Assembly (NCBI RefSeq): GCF_016522075.1
Contig: NZ_JAEHFW010000002.1
Coordinates: forward strand, 744,001-808,000
Direction: 5' to 3'
DNA: 64,000 bases
Source of the DNA: Mucilaginibacter segetis
GTDB lineage: Bacteria > Bacteroidota > Bacteroidia > Sphingobacteriales > Sphingobacteriaceae
The notes beneath the pieces were generated by a model. It was not told the DNA's origin, did no database searches, and saw only the letters and a program-made list of their open reading frames with translations. The position numbers were made by a program, and so were the translations under genes. Positions 34,164 through 44,092 of the stretch are shown here, piece by piece. Numbering within the stretch: the first letter of the stretch is position 1; each line of letters starts with the position of its first letter.

Positions 34164-35398
34164 ACTATACGCAGTGTCAACAAGGTGATATCATCAATAG
34201 GTTTACCCTTAATCACATTATTAATGTGATCCATCAGTTTCTGATTAAAATCATCGGGCAACAACTCGCCATTGCTTTCAACAAACTGTAATAACTTATC
34301 CTCGTTCCAGGTTTTTAAATTCTGTTGTTCATGATCCATCAGACCATCGGTGTAGTTAAATAATAAACTTTCTGGTTCAATATCAATTTCACCCTCATTT
34401 AAAAAAGGCAATTCTTCAAAAGCACCAATCATGGTCGTACCCAGCTTTAGCGGAAATGCTTCGCCACCGGAGTAAAGTATACTGGGGTTATGGCCGGCAT
34501 TTATATAATTAAGTTTACGTGTGTTTTCATTATATCGAGCCAAAAACAAGGTGATAAAACGTTCACCTTTAGTATTATTAATAACAATTTTGTTTAGGCG
34601 CTCTACAATGTTGGTAAGATTATCTTCAATAGAGGCAAGTCCTTGCAAACTGGCCTGGAAGTTTGCCATTAACAATGCCGCCGATATTCCTTTACCGGAT
34701 ACATCGGCTATACACCACATAAACTCATTTTGATTGAGGCGGAAGAAGTCAAAATAATCACCTCCAATATTTTGATGAGGCAAATATTTCGCACCTACCT
34801 CAATACCTGTTTCTTTATAAATTCTTACCGGTATCAACATGTTCTGTACTTCAACCGCAAGTTCCATCTCGCGCTGAAATCTTTCTGCCAACAGCCGCTC
34901 CCTGAAAAGTTTTTTATTTTCCAGCGCCACCACAATTACGTTTATAAGCGTTTGTATAAAGTTCAGGTCATTGTTGAGCATGTCCCCGGAGGTTTTAAAT
35001 TCGCCTATCAGGGCAAAAGCCAGTGCCTTATTTTTATGGTAAATGGGAATAAAATATTCATAGCCGGCTAATACAGAGTTAGCGTGCCCTTCCAATGGTG
35101 CCGGAGTTTTTATTCTATTTAGATGTCGCCAGAGTTTATTTAATATTGCCGCACTCTCCAATTGGCCGCCGTATTTTGATATGCAATTATACACCCCATC
35201 TTTTTCTATAAGGAAACGAAATTTCCCCACCTGTAAGTAATTTTGCATGATTACCTCCAGCATTTGTATAAGTACTGCAGTTGGTGTGTTTTTGTTAATA
35301 GCGCGCGTAATTTCGAGCAGGGAATTAAGCTCCGATTGCCTTTTAAGCAATAGGCGAATCAATTCATCTTCACCGGAACTGTCGTCGATATTTTGCAT
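34160..35398 (-). CDS. SpoIIE/RsbU-type protein phosphatase with GAF-like sensor domain
   Basis: A 412-residue cytoplasmic protein: a short helix, a GAF-like domain (about 35-165), a coiled linker (about 165-190) and a PP2C-type SpoIIE domain (about 200-412). The metal-binding aspartates are visible in GGDYFDFF, WCIADVSGKGISAALLMA, FNYTDGLMD and DDITLLTL. Relatives dephosphorylate anti-sigma antagonists in general stress or partner-switching pathways. No anti-sigma factor or STAS gene is adjacent, so the target is unknown. It is the last gene after the glycosyltransferase (92-bp gap). Confidence 0.9.
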   Translation of the reverse strand: MQNIDDSSGEDELIRLLLKRQSELNSLLEITRAINKNTPTAVLIQMLEVIMQNYLQVGKFRFLIEKDGVYNCISKYGGQLESAAILNKLWRHLNRIKTPAPLEGHANSVLAGYEYFIPIYHKNKALAFALIGEFKTSGDMLNNDLNFIQTLINVIVVALENKKLFRERLLAERFQREMELAVEVQNMLIPVRIYKETGIEVGAKYLPHQNIGGDYFDFFRLNQNEFMWCIADVSGKGISAALLMANFQASLQGLASIEDNLTNIVERLNKIVINNTKGERFITLFLARYNENTRKLNYINAGHNPSILYSGGEAFPLKLGTTMIGAFEELPFLNEGEIDIEPESLLFNYTDGLMDHEQQNLKTWNEDKLLQFVESNGELLPDDFNQKLMDHINNVIKGKPIDDITLLTLRIV

Positions 35399-35490
35399 TA
35401 TTTGGTTTAGGCAGCCTAAAATAATGATTTATCTTTTTAAACAGGAACAGTTTACTGTTTAATAATTAAGTTTTTTATATATGGGTTTTA

Positions 35491-36621
35491 TCATCGTACA
35501 GTGCGACCCTTCCAGGTGTATTTTCGAGTATTACCCATAAATCCCACATATACAAAGTAAATAATATGAATAGGTGATAAAATAACTAATAGCGATACCA
35601 GATTGGCCCTTTTAAAAAAGGTAGTTATTGGCAACAAAAAGGCAACTTCAAATAGATATTTAAGCAGGAACTGAAGAAGGAACAGCTCAAAAAAGTACAA
35701 ACGATAAAATGAGAGCAACCCGTTTACCAATAACGACAAATTAAATAACCATATGCCCACCGCAAGTGCTACTACCTTTTTATCTTTATACCGGGTAGAT
35801 TTTGATGCCCAGCGACGGCGTTGCTGTAAAAACTCCTGCAAGGTATGTTTGGCATGAGTATAAACTACCGCATCCGGATTCTTGAGGAAGCCTATCCGGT
35901 TTGGATAATTAACAGCTACTTTCTGCAATAATAATTCATCATCTCCGGATGCTAGATCGTCAATACCCTTAAATCCACCTACTTCATAAAAAACGTCTTT
36001 ACGGTAAGCAAGATTCGCCCCATTACAGGTAGAAGCCCTGCCGTTACCAATAAAAGCTGCACCAATGCCAATAAGATAAGAGAATTCCAGCGTTTGCAAA
36101 CGTTCAAATAACGATCGCTCTTCAAAATAAGTTACCGGTGAAGATATCATTACAGGCTGATGCGCTTCATAATAACCAACTATGCACGAAAGCCAGGATT
36201 TGCCCATTCTGCAGTCAGCATCGGTAGCCACCATAAGCTCGCCGGATGACAAAGCAATAGCTTCGGCAATTGCTTTTTTCTTATAGGAGTTAAGGGGTTT
36301 GTCTTCGGTAAGCTGCATTAATTTTATCCCTTGGTTTGCATAGCTGCGAATAATATCCGCTGTACTATCGGTCGAGTGATCGTCAACAATAATAACTTCG
36401 GTTAAATGCCTTGGATAATCCTGCGCTATAATATCATCAATAGTGTAGCGTATACGCTCCTCCTCATCCCGGGCAGCAATTAGTATAGTCACCCTGGTAT
36501 TAAACGTTGCGCCTGTGGTGTCAGAACGTTTCAGGGCCGTCCATCCCCTGATAAGGTAGATAATTACTAACAGATACAAGCCGGTTAGTAATAAAGAGAT
36601 AATGTTATACAGTACGATCAA
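35491..36621 (-). CDS. Membrane glycosyltransferase, family 2
   Basis: 376 residues: an N-terminal TM segment (about 5-25), a GT-A catalytic domain (about 45-280) with IIVDDHSTDST, ATDADC (DxD), SGDDELL and QRRRWASK (QxxRW), then three or four TM segments (about 285-365). This is the layout of processive or lipid-linked family-2 transferases. The gene overlaps the upstream LPG-synthase-like gene by 17 bp, so the two probably act together, perhaps to make and move a glycolipid. The sugar and acceptor are unknown. Confidence 0.88.
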   Translation of the reverse strand: MIVLYNIISLLLTGLYLLVIIYLIRGWTALKRSDTTGATFNTRVTILIAARDEEERIRYTIDDIIAQDYPRHLTEVIIVDDHSTDSTADIIRSYANQGIKLMQLTEDKPLNSYKKKAIAEAIALSSGELMVATDADCRMGKSWLSCIVGYYEAHQPVMISSPVTYFEERSLFERLQTLEFSYLIGIGAAFIGNGRASTCNGANLAYRKDVFYEVGGFKGIDDLASGDDELLLQKVAVNYPNRIGFLKNPDAVVYTHAKHTLQEFLQQRRRWASKSTRYKDKKVVALAVGIWLFNLSLLVNGLLSFYRLYFFELFLLQFLLKYLFEVAFLLPITTFFKRANLVSLLVILSPIHIIYFVYVGFMGNTRKYTWKGRTVR

Positions 36622-37618
36622 AGAATTTTAATTTTAAAACAAATACAGAGCCCAAAATAGCCGGAATAATCAGGTTGATGAGCCATATTGACGAAACAGC
36701 TGCAATTATAGCTATTTGCTGGTTGGTAACATACAAAAACAAATGTGCCGCAGTAAAACTGCGTACGCCAATATCAAGCAGATCAAGTGACGGAAGTGCG
36801 GATTGAATAAATATAAATACAATAACTGTCATCATCATACTGAAAAACGGGATATTTGGTAGCAGCAGATGAATGACTAAATAATACTGGAACGAAAATA
36901 CAAAGAAACGAGCAAGGCTATATAGCATAACCAGTAAAAGCTCTTTGAAATTATAACGGCCCATAATGTCAAAAAAGCGGTGGTATTTTTTCAAAAAGGA
37001 TATGCGGTCTAAAAAACCTACCAGCCATTTAATATTAAAGTAGAATATTAACAGTAAACACAGAAACAGTAATACCAACACCATTATACCGATGTACAAC
37101 CATATATTAATATTCAAAAAATAGTAAACAAACCATAAGCCGGCCAGCAAACCAGTTACATTGGTAATCACGTTTTGAGCAAACGAGCCTACAGCCATGG
37201 CGAAAATACCATGTATGCGCTTTCGGTTTGGTAAGAACATTACACGCCCACCGTATTCGCCAATACGGTTTGGGGTAAATATGGCCCAGGTAAGGCCACA
37301 AAACACCGCCTCAATAGCTGCCCATATTGATATATCAACCAGCCTGCGCGACAAAAATTGCCATTTTAGGCTCTCCAGAAGCCAGTTCAAAAACATGAGC
37401 AGCACAATTGCCGATAAAATATAAATAACCTGCTGCCTGCTTATTTGCGCTATCAGGCGCTCAAACTGTTTCAGGTTATCATTCTTATTTAAAAACTGAT
37501 GATAAATAAATAAGAATGCTAAAATCAGGATGGCTGCTTTTAACAAGTAGGAGAATATTTTTTTGGCTGCGGCTGTCAATAATAAAAATTTGTGCAATGT
37601 TACAAAAAGCAGAAGCAA
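36605..37618 (-). CDS. Polytopic membrane protein, LPG-synthase TM-domain (UPF0104) family
   Basis: A 337-residue protein with about eight TM segments and the family's GLTWAIFTPNRIGEYGGR segment near residues 108-125, then LPSLDLLDIGVRSF. This domain occurs in flippases and as the membrane part of lysyl-PG synthase. The soluble aminoacyl-transferase domain of MprF is absent, so it is not a lysyl-PG synthase. A TAA is in frame at 37622-37624 and no ATG comes before the hydrophobic part, so the start is a TTG (37618, 37597 or close). It overlaps the glycosyltransferase gene. Confidence 0.8.
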   Translation of the reverse strand: MLLLFVTLHKFLLLTAAAKKIFSYLLKAAILILAFLFIYHQFLNKNDNLKQFERLIAQISRQQVIYILSAIVLLMFLNWLLESLKWQFLSRRLVDISIWAAIEAVFCGLTWAIFTPNRIGEYGGRVMFLPNRKRIHGIFAMAVGSFAQNVITNVTGLLAGLWFVYYFLNINIWLYIGIMVLVLLFLCLLLIFYFNIKWLVGFLDRISFLKKYHRFFDIMGRYNFKELLLVMLYSLARFFVFSFQYYLVIHLLLPNIPFFSMMMTVIVFIFIQSALPSLDLLDIGVRSFTAAHLFLYVTNQQIAIIAAVSSIWLINLIIPAILGSVFVLKLKFFDRTV

Positions 37619-37777
37619 GCATTAAGCCCGCAAGCAAAATTATTTTAAGATTATTTGGCTAAGTAACAAATTTGCTGATCAGATAATTAACCGGAATTTT
37701 CAAAATGAAATATTTAATATGCTAATACAAAAAGTAAGTTGTTTGGTTTTGCCAGAGGGTTATTATAAGTTAATTAC

Positions 37778-40672
37778 TTAACCTAATATCTCTTTAATAT
37801 CATCTGGCGTGAGTGATTTAATAAAGCTTTCTTCTGTAGTTATCAGCGAGCGGGCAACGCTTAATTTGCGTTGTTGCAGGGCAAGTATTTTCTCTTCTAC
37901 GGTATCCTTAGTGATGAATTTGTAGATAAATACATTTTTTGTTTGGCCAATGCGATGTGTGCGATCAATAGCTTGCTGCTCCACAGCGGGGTTCCACCAT
38001 GGGTCTAAAATGAAAACATAATCAGCTTCGGTAAGATTTAAGCCTACTCCCCCGGCTTTTATAGAGATCAGAAAAACCCGGGTTTTAGAATCCTCCTGGA
38101 ATTTTTTTACTACATCGCCGCGGTTTTGAGTGCTGCCGTCCAAATAAACATAAGGTATTCCCTCTGCGTCAAAATATTCGCGGTAAATACTAAGTTGCTT
38201 TACAAATTGCGAAAACACTAATACTTTGTGCCCGCCATCCAGTACGTTGGCCAGTGTATGTAACACGTTCTCGAATTTACCGGAGTCGCCTTCGTAATCC
38301 TGGTCTATCATGTAGGGATGATTGGCAATTTGCCTTAACTTAATAAGTCCCTGTAAAACCTGCATTTGCGTTTGCGCGTAAGTGCCATCTTCAAGGCTCC
38401 TTAACAGCTCATTACGGTACTCAGATTTTACCTTATCGTAAACCTCGGCCTGCTCTTCACTCATCTGGCAGTAAAATAAATTTTCTGTTTTAGGGGGGAG
38501 TTCTGTAGCCACCTGTTCTTTGGTGCGGCGTAAAACAAAAGGTTTAATAATGGCCTGTAACTTACGGGCTTTTTCTTCATCCTTCTTTTTCTCAATTGGC
38601 GTTACAAACTCGTTTTGGAAAAACTGCTGTGCACCAAGTAAGCCTGGGTTGATAAATGACATCTGTGTCCAAAGGTCATTAACCGAATTTTCTACAGGTG
38701 TTCCGCTCAATATCAACTTAAATCTTGATTTAAGCAAGCGTACAGACTGGAACGATTTTGACGATGCATTTTTAATGTTTTGACTTTCATCTAATATGAT
38801 ATAGTCGAAAAAGTATTCCTTAAGTAAGTCTATATCTATACGGCTTATACCATATGTGGTTATTACCACATCATAATTATTAAATACCTCTGCAGATTTA
38901 TAACGGAATGCACCCGTATGTACCATCATTTTTAATTGAGGTGCGAATTTTTTAGCCTCGTTGAGCCAGTTATAGATCAACGATGTGGGCATAATAATAA
39001 GCGAAGTACTTTTACTACCCGCCGCTTCAGTATCTTCTTTATGTTTTTGGAGCAGAGCCAGGGTTTGTATAGTTTTACCTAAGCCCATATCATCAGCCAG
39101 GCAGCCGCCAAAATGGTAATCCTTTAAAAAGTGAAACCAGTTATATCCGGCTTTTTGGTAATGTCTTAAACTGCCGTTAAAGTTTAATGGCATTGGCACC
39201 TCGGCGGGTGTTTCAAAGTCGCTTAGCTTTTGCAGTTTGCGGCTCATGGCTATGCCTGCCATTTCACCTTCGGCCAAATTAGTTACCAAACCTATGTGGT
39301 GCCTGCGTAATTTAAGCTGATCGCCGGATTCTGAAAAATGCAGCAGGTTGCCAAACTGCGAGAACCATTTTTCAGGTATCACGGCTATCTCGCCGGAAGG
39401 TAGCAGGAATTCTTTTTTATGATTGAGGATATGGTTTTTTAACTGTATAAAAGGGATACGGTATGTTCCGAAGTATACTACCGCGTTTATGTCGAACCAG
39501 TCGTTATTTTCGCTAACCTCCAGATTTATCTTTGTAGTACCAAAAACATAGCGTTTTTGTCCCTCGGGTTGTTCCAGCTCAAAACCCATTTGCAGAAGTT
39601 CGTCGTGATACTGGTTAAGCCACTCAAACACCGGGAAGGATTGATCAGCATCTTCATCGCTTACAGCAACCTCCAGATTTTGAAATAAGGAAGAAACGGT
39701 TTTTAATCCCAGTTGCTCCAATTGATGCAGCTTTCCTTTTTCCCAGCTTACCGAACGTTTAATGCGATGAAAAAAGTAATCATCCCCTTTACGTTCCATT
39801 CGTACAGATACGTGCCTGCCATCGCCATAAGGGAAAATGTATCCTGCGTATTTAAAAAGCAACTGCAGTTGTGAAGTGCCACCCTCAATATAAATAGGTT
39901 TTAAAATGGGCGTGGCTTCATGTTTTTCGGTATTTATGCTAAAGCCATCGGCATATACGTTGTGCTTTTCTATGAGTGGTGCAACAAATTTCTCGAAGTA
40001 GGATTGCTCTGATGAGCGGGGTATGGCAATATATCTTTTATTTAAAAAGGGCACAAGTTTTTTGCCCTCTATCTCTTTTTCAAAATAGTATAGAGTGTCG
40101 TCTAATAGCATCCATGCCGGTTGGTTACAAATGATCTCGGCATTTTTGAACATAAATTCAATCCGCATTCCCTGGTATTTAATAGTAGGAAAGTAACGGA
40201 TTTCTTCTTCGTTCCTGCGGAAATGAAAAAGTACCGAAGCTGCTTCGGTAGCAATCTGGAGTTCGCGGCCAGCCGGATACCCTTCCTTACTCATTAAAAA
40301 TATTCGTTTGTTACCTAAAAGTCCCATCGCTTCCGCAATGCGCTTTTCAATTTTAGGGCGAATGGTCTCAAAAAGTTTGTCGTTAAATATTTTAGAGAAA
40401 AACTCAAATGGGCGTATGGTTTTTTTATAATATTTTTTAATGACGTTACCCTGCTCCATATCTTCCAATAGCCTTATCAGCTTACGGTCGGTATCATCAA
40501 TGCAATGAGCAAATTCCTCGGCGGTGTTTGAGAAGAGGCGTTGATGTGTAAGGGAGAATTCTCCGTTTGGGTTAAGTTGGACTATGTGTGGCTCAATAAC
40601 GTACGACAAGTAATCATGCCTTGCAATGGCATAAATTATTTGGCAAGGCTTGCTGCTGTCTACGCGTAACAT
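37778..40672 (-). CDS. SNF2-family DNA-dependent ATPase (helicase-like)
   Basis: A 964-residue ATPase. Residues 1 to about 490 hold SWIM-less N-terminal sequence with little motif content. The SNF2 core follows: Walker A DDMGLGKTIQ near 540, DESQ in place of DEAH near 650, LSGTPVEN, then helicase motifs SIKAGGVGLNLT and DRTHRIGQTK near 890-935. Such proteins remodel protein-DNA complexes, including stalled RNA polymerase (as RapA does). DESQ is a mild variant of the DEAQ box of this bacterial subgroup. It is transcribed alone. Confidence 0.92.
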   Translation of the reverse strand: MLRVDSSKPCQIIYAIARHDYLSYVIEPHIVQLNPNGEFSLTHQRLFSNTAEEFAHCIDDTDRKLIRLLEDMEQGNVIKKYYKKTIRPFEFFSKIFNDKLFETIRPKIEKRIAEAMGLLGNKRIFLMSKEGYPAGRELQIATEAASVLFHFRRNEEEIRYFPTIKYQGMRIEFMFKNAEIICNQPAWMLLDDTLYYFEKEIEGKKLVPFLNKRYIAIPRSSEQSYFEKFVAPLIEKHNVYADGFSINTEKHEATPILKPIYIEGGTSQLQLLFKYAGYIFPYGDGRHVSVRMERKGDDYFFHRIKRSVSWEKGKLHQLEQLGLKTVSSLFQNLEVAVSDEDADQSFPVFEWLNQYHDELLQMGFELEQPEGQKRYVFGTTKINLEVSENNDWFDINAVVYFGTYRIPFIQLKNHILNHKKEFLLPSGEIAVIPEKWFSQFGNLLHFSESGDQLKLRRHHIGLVTNLAEGEMAGIAMSRKLQKLSDFETPAEVPMPLNFNGSLRHYQKAGYNWFHFLKDYHFGGCLADDMGLGKTIQTLALLQKHKEDTEAAGSKSTSLIIMPTSLIYNWLNEAKKFAPQLKMMVHTGAFRYKSAEVFNNYDVVITTYGISRIDIDLLKEYFFDYIILDESQNIKNASSKSFQSVRLLKSRFKLILSGTPVENSVNDLWTQMSFINPGLLGAQQFFQNEFVTPIEKKKDEEKARKLQAIIKPFVLRRTKEQVATELPPKTENLFYCQMSEEQAEVYDKVKSEYRNELLRSLEDGTYAQTQMQVLQGLIKLRQIANHPYMIDQDYEGDSGKFENVLHTLANVLDGGHKVLVFSQFVKQLSIYREYFDAEGIPYVYLDGSTQNRGDVVKKFQEDSKTRVFLISIKAGGVGLNLTEADYVFILDPWWNPAVEQQAIDRTHRIGQTKNVFIYKFITKDTVEEKILALQQRKLSVARSLITTEESFIKSLTPDDIKEILG

Positions 40673-40805
40673 TAACTGATTGATAAAAAATTAATGAAAG
40701 CTACAACAACAAAAAATTCAAACGTAATTAGAATTTGCAGGAAGTGGAAATGTTTTTTGCTAAATAATTATTAACAAAGCTTTATAGAAATTTTAATGAA
40801 AGTAA

Positions 40806-41597
40806 TTATAACTCCACTTCACCCTCAAAAACCAGCTTTGCCGGGCCTTCTAAAAAAATATTGCTGAATTTTTTACCATCGAAATTAAAGCGAATGTTCA
40901 AATCACCGCCTAACACTTTTATAGGTGTGCTAATAGTGCCGAATGTTTTGTTGTGTTTGGCCATGGCCAATGCTACGGCTGTAACGCCGGTACCACATGC
41001 ATAAGTTTCGTTTTCTACTCCGCGTTCAAATGTGCGTACAAAATAACCTTCAGTTTCTTTACTTTTTTCTACAAAATTAACGTTTATACCTTCAGTTTTA
41101 TACTTCGTGTTATTTCGAATGGCATAGCCTTCATTATAAACGTTTTTAGCCTCAAGATTGGTAGTTAACTTAACGTAATGCGGCGAGCCGGTGTTTAAAA
41201 CATATGCGTCATTGTCTTTTTCAATAACCTCAACATCAATCATTTGCAGGCTAACCCAATCGCCTTCAGCTGAAATTTTGGCATAGTGTACACCATCCAC
41301 CGCCTGAAAAGTTGTCGTATCAGTAATCACACCTAAGTGTTTTGCAAAAGCTACAATACACCGCCCGCCATTGCCGCACATGCTACCCTCTTTACCATCG
41401 GCATTATAATAGATCATTCTAAAGTCATATCCTGGTTCGGTTTGCAGCAACATAAGCCCATCTGCGCCAATACCAAATCGCCTGTCGCATATTTGTGCAA
41501 CAAGCTTATTGTCAAGGCTTTTAATGGTAGCCTCGCGATTGTCAATTAATACGAAATCGTTGCCAGCTCCCTGATATTTAAAGAATTTTATATGCAC
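40806..41597 (-). CDS. dapF: Diaminopimelate epimerase
   Basis: DapF interconverts LL- and meso-diaminopimelate for lysine and peptidoglycan. The 263-residue protein has both catalytic cysteines: Cys74 in MCGNGGRC and Cys201 in ACGTGVTA. The substrate segments KYQGAGNDF and NTGSPHYV are also present. It stands alone between the SNF2 gene and the divergent HtrA gene. Confidence 0.96.
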   Translation of the reverse strand: MHIKFFKYQGAGNDFVLIDNREATIKSLDNKLVAQICDRRFGIGADGLMLLQTEPGYDFRMIYYNADGKEGSMCGNGGRCIVAFAKHLGVITDTTTFQAVDGVHYAKISAEGDWVSLQMIDVEVIEKDNDAYVLNTGSPHYVKLTTNLEAKNVYNEGYAIRNNTKYKTEGINVNFVEKSKETEGYFVRTFERGVENETYACGTGVTAVALAMAKHNKTFGTISTPIKVLGGDLNIRFNFDGKKFSNIFLEGPAKLVFEGEVEL

Positions 41598-41715
41598 AAT
41601 TACGGATTGATTTTATTATATTACCTAACACATTAAATAATAGGTAGGCAACAAATATATCAGCACTCATTAATATTATTTAACATTTTTTAACAAAATT
41701 ACTTATACCTTATAA

Positions 41716-41747
41716 TTGATTATATCGTCTATATGGTATTAAATTTG
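41716..41747 (+). promoter_or_regulatory. Promoter of the HtrA gene
   Basis: TTG (41716-41718) and a perfect TAAATTTG (41740-41747) are spaced 21 nt apart, a complete Bacteroidota primary-sigma promoter, 45 nt before ATG 41792. Confidence 0.65.
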
Positions 41748-41791
41748 ATTTATTGAGATCAGTAAACATAAAAAGAGGAAAAAAAATAGAT

Positions 41792-43327
41792 ATGAAAAAA
41801 ATTGGTTTAACATTATTAACCGCGTTTGTAGGCGGTGCAATGGCGTTAGGCGTCTACAAACTTGCAGAAAACAAGTACGCCGACAACATGAGTTTCGAGG
41901 ATAAACAAAAAGTTTATTTCGCAAGCAATCCTTCTACTTCTCCAACTGTTTCATCAGCAGGGCAGGTTGATCTGACCCAGGCAGCGGCCGAGGTTACTCC
42001 GGCGGTTGTTTATATCCGTACTACTTACTCAAGCAAGCAAAGCGATAGTCAGGATCAGTTTGAGCAAATGTTTGGCGAAATGTTCGGACAGCGCATGCGC
42101 CCCCAGGGTCCGCAAATGGCATCCGGCTCGGGTGTTATTATTTCACCTGATGGCTATATAGTAACTAATAACCACGTGGTGGAAAACGCAGAAAAAATTG
42201 ACATTGTTACAAATGATCACCATCAGTATGAGGCAAAAGTAATAGGTACTGATCCTAATACCGACCTGGCATTGATAAAAATTGAAGCTACTAATTTACC
42301 TATTGTAAAATTAGGCAATTCTGATGCAGTACGTGTTGGTGAATGGGTATTAGCAGTAGGTAATCCTTTTAAACTTACCTCAACAGTTACTGCCGGTATT
42401 GTAAGTGCCAAAGGCCGTAGCATAGGTATAATTGGCAGCGAGGATCAGCCAAATCAAAATCCGTTTGGCCCGGTAAATCAAAAAACTCCAAGCCTGCGTA
42501 CAGGTATAGAATCATTTATACAAACAGATGCGGCTATTAACCCGGGTAACAGTGGTGGTGCCTTGGTAAATTCAAATGGCGAGCTAATAGGTATTAACGC
42601 GGCAATTGCTTCACATACGGGTTCTTATGAAGGGTATGGTTTTGCTATTCCGGTTAACCTGGCAAAAAAGGTGTTGAACGATATTAAGAAATATGGCAAA
42701 GTTAAACGTGGTTATGTAGGTATCAGCTTTGCTGATTTGAGCGTTCCGGATGCGGCAAGAAGTGTTAACAGCGATAAAACCAACGGATTATATATCAGCG
42801 GCCTGATGAAAGGTGGCGGTGCGGAAGCTGCAGGTTTAAAAGAAGGTGATATTATTACTAAAGTTGATGGTAATACCGTTTACGAATCATCTGATCTGCA
42901 GGAACGCGTGGCACGCTTACAACCCGGCGATAAGATCAATTTAACTGTAATGCGAGATGGCAAAGAAAAAGACTTTAATGTAACGCTTAAAGCAGATAGT
43001 CCAGAACCAAGAATTGCAGGCTCTGTTTCAAAATCAGCGGCTGAATTATTTAACAAATTAGGCGCAAGTTTTGTTCCGGTTAATAGTGATCAAAAAACTA
43101 AATTCCATATTAATGGAGGTTTGGTAGTAAGTCAGGTACGTCCCGGTGGTATATTTGATGACACTGATATACCTGTTGGATCGGTAATCACTTCGATTAA
43201 CAAGCAATCTATCAACAGTATAGATGATATGGATAAAGCGATAACTAACCTGCGTAATGGCAGATTAATGATAACAGGCTTTTACCCGAATGGTGGCCGT
43301 TTTACTAATATATTTGATGTTCGATAA
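41792..43327 (+). CDS. Periplasmic HtrA/Deg-type serine protease
   Basis: 511 residues with an N-terminal signal or anchor (about 3-22). The trypsin-like domain (about 70-290) has the triad His in VTNNHVVEN, Asp in DLALIKI and Ser in GNSGGAL. Two PDZ domains follow (about 300-395 and 410-505). It degrades or refolds damaged periplasmic proteins. An insert rich in Gln, Met and Pro (near 95-115) lies before the catalytic His. The start is ATG 41792, the first codon before the signal peptide; the TTG at 41753 falls at the promoter and is not used. Confidence 0.93.
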   Translation: MKKIGLTLLTAFVGGAMALGVYKLAENKYADNMSFEDKQKVYFASNPSTSPTVSSAGQVDLTQAAAEVTPAVVYIRTTYSSKQSDSQDQFEQMFGEMFGQRMRPQGPQMASGSGVIISPDGYIVTNNHVVENAEKIDIVTNDHHQYEAKVIGTDPNTDLALIKIEATNLPIVKLGNSDAVRVGEWVLAVGNPFKLTSTVTAGIVSAKGRSIGIIGSEDQPNQNPFGPVNQKTPSLRTGIESFIQTDAAINPGNSGGALVNSNGELIGINAAIASHTGSYEGYGFAIPVNLAKKVLNDIKKYGKVKRGYVGISFADLSVPDAARSVNSDKTNGLYISGLMKGGGAEAAGLKEGDIITKVDGNTVYESSDLQERVARLQPGDKINLTVMRDGKEKDFNVTLKADSPEPRIAGSVSKSAAELFNKLGASFVPVNSDQKTKFHINGGLVVSQVRPGGIFDDTDIPVGSVITSINKQSINSIDDMDKAITNLRNGRLMITGFYPNGGRFTNIFDVR

Positions 43328-43349
43328 TAATAAGTGATTTAATATAGTT

Positions 43350-43378
43350 AAGACCCGGTCGTTTGGCCGGGTCTTTTT
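43350..43378 (+). terminator. Intrinsic terminator of the HtrA gene
   Basis: Arms AAGACCCGG (43350-43358) and CCGGGTCTT (43367-43375), an 8-nt loop and a T run to 43378. It isolates the HtrA gene from pdeM. Confidence 0.85.
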
Positions 43379-43410
43379 GTTTTGATTTACTTACTACTTA
43401 TACAAACCTA

Positions 43411-43418
43411 TATATTTG
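43411..43418 (+). promoter_or_regulatory. -7 box (TATATTTG) of pdeM
   Basis: A perfect TAnnTTTG ending 8 nt before ATG 43427. It makes the upstream in-frame start near 43382 impossible and shows pdeM has its own promoter. Confidence 0.6.
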
Positions 43419-43426
43419 TACCTGCT

Positions 43427-44092
43427 ATGACCATGAGTACCGGTACCCCGTTTACTTTCTTAGATCAGGATCTGTTATTGTTACCACAAAAAGCTATTTA
43501 CTGGAAACAGGAAAAAGCGCTGATTGCAGCGGACGTACATCTTGGAAAGGTGGGGCATTTTCGTAAAGCGGGGATAGCTATCCCCCGAGATATGGAGCAG
43601 GATGATCTGGCCATGCTTTCTGACCTGATACATGAATACCAGCCGGAAAAACTAATATTTCTGGGCGATCTGTTTCACAGCGATATGAATGCAGATTGGA
43701 ATTGGTTCGTTTTATGGCGCAGGCAATTTCCAAAATTGCAGATCATACTAATAAAGGGGAACCATGATATTATTCATGACAAGCACTACTTACAACAAAA
43801 TGTAACTCTGTACACCCAACTCGTTATTGGTCCATTTCAGTTACTTCATCATCCGCTGCCAGATGCAGCCGTACCCCACGCGGGGGGCTATGTACTATGC
43901 GGGCATATACATCCCGGAGTTAGTTTAAGCGGTAGGGGGCGGCAGCATATTACATTGCCATGTTTTGCATTTGGCAAAAATCAGGCAATATTACCATCGT
44001 TTGGTAAGTTTACGGGCAAAGTGGCTATCCGTAACCTAAAAACCGACAAGATATTCGGCGTATTAAAAGATAAGGTTATCCTTATTGGTTAA
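43427..44092 (+). CDS. pdeM: Ligase-associated DNA damage response endonuclease PdeM
   Basis: A 221-residue binuclear metallophosphoesterase of the calcineurin fold. Metal motifs in order: DVHLGKVGHFR, GDLFHSD, GNHD, HHPLP and GHIHPG. The N-terminal FTFLDQDLLLLPQKAIYW and the GHFRKAGIAIPRD segment are typical of PdeM, the Mn-dependent DNA endonuclease of the Lig-Exo-Lhr-Pde module studied in Pseudomonas. Here it is 26 kb from the exonuclease and ligase genes and driven by its own promoter. The start at 43427 is set by the -7 box; 43433 is also possible. Its stop overlaps the convergent lipoprotein gene by 4 bp. Confidence 0.9.
   Translation: MTMSTGTPFTFLDQDLLLLPQKAIYWKQEKALIAADVHLGKVGHFRKAGIAIPRDMEQDDLAMLSDLIHEYQPEKLIFLGDLFHSDMNADWNWFVLWRRQFPKLQIILIKGNHDIIHDKHYLQQNVTLYTQLVIGPFQLLHHPLPDAAVPHAGGYVLCGHIHPGVSLSGRGRQHITLPCFAFGKNQAILPSFGKFTGKVAIRNLKTDKIFGVLKDKVILIG

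Noticed and set aside
34730-35071. 113-codon plus-strand frame inside the phosphatase gene
   Set aside because: Antisense to a coding region with conserved PP2C motifs and no independent promoter.
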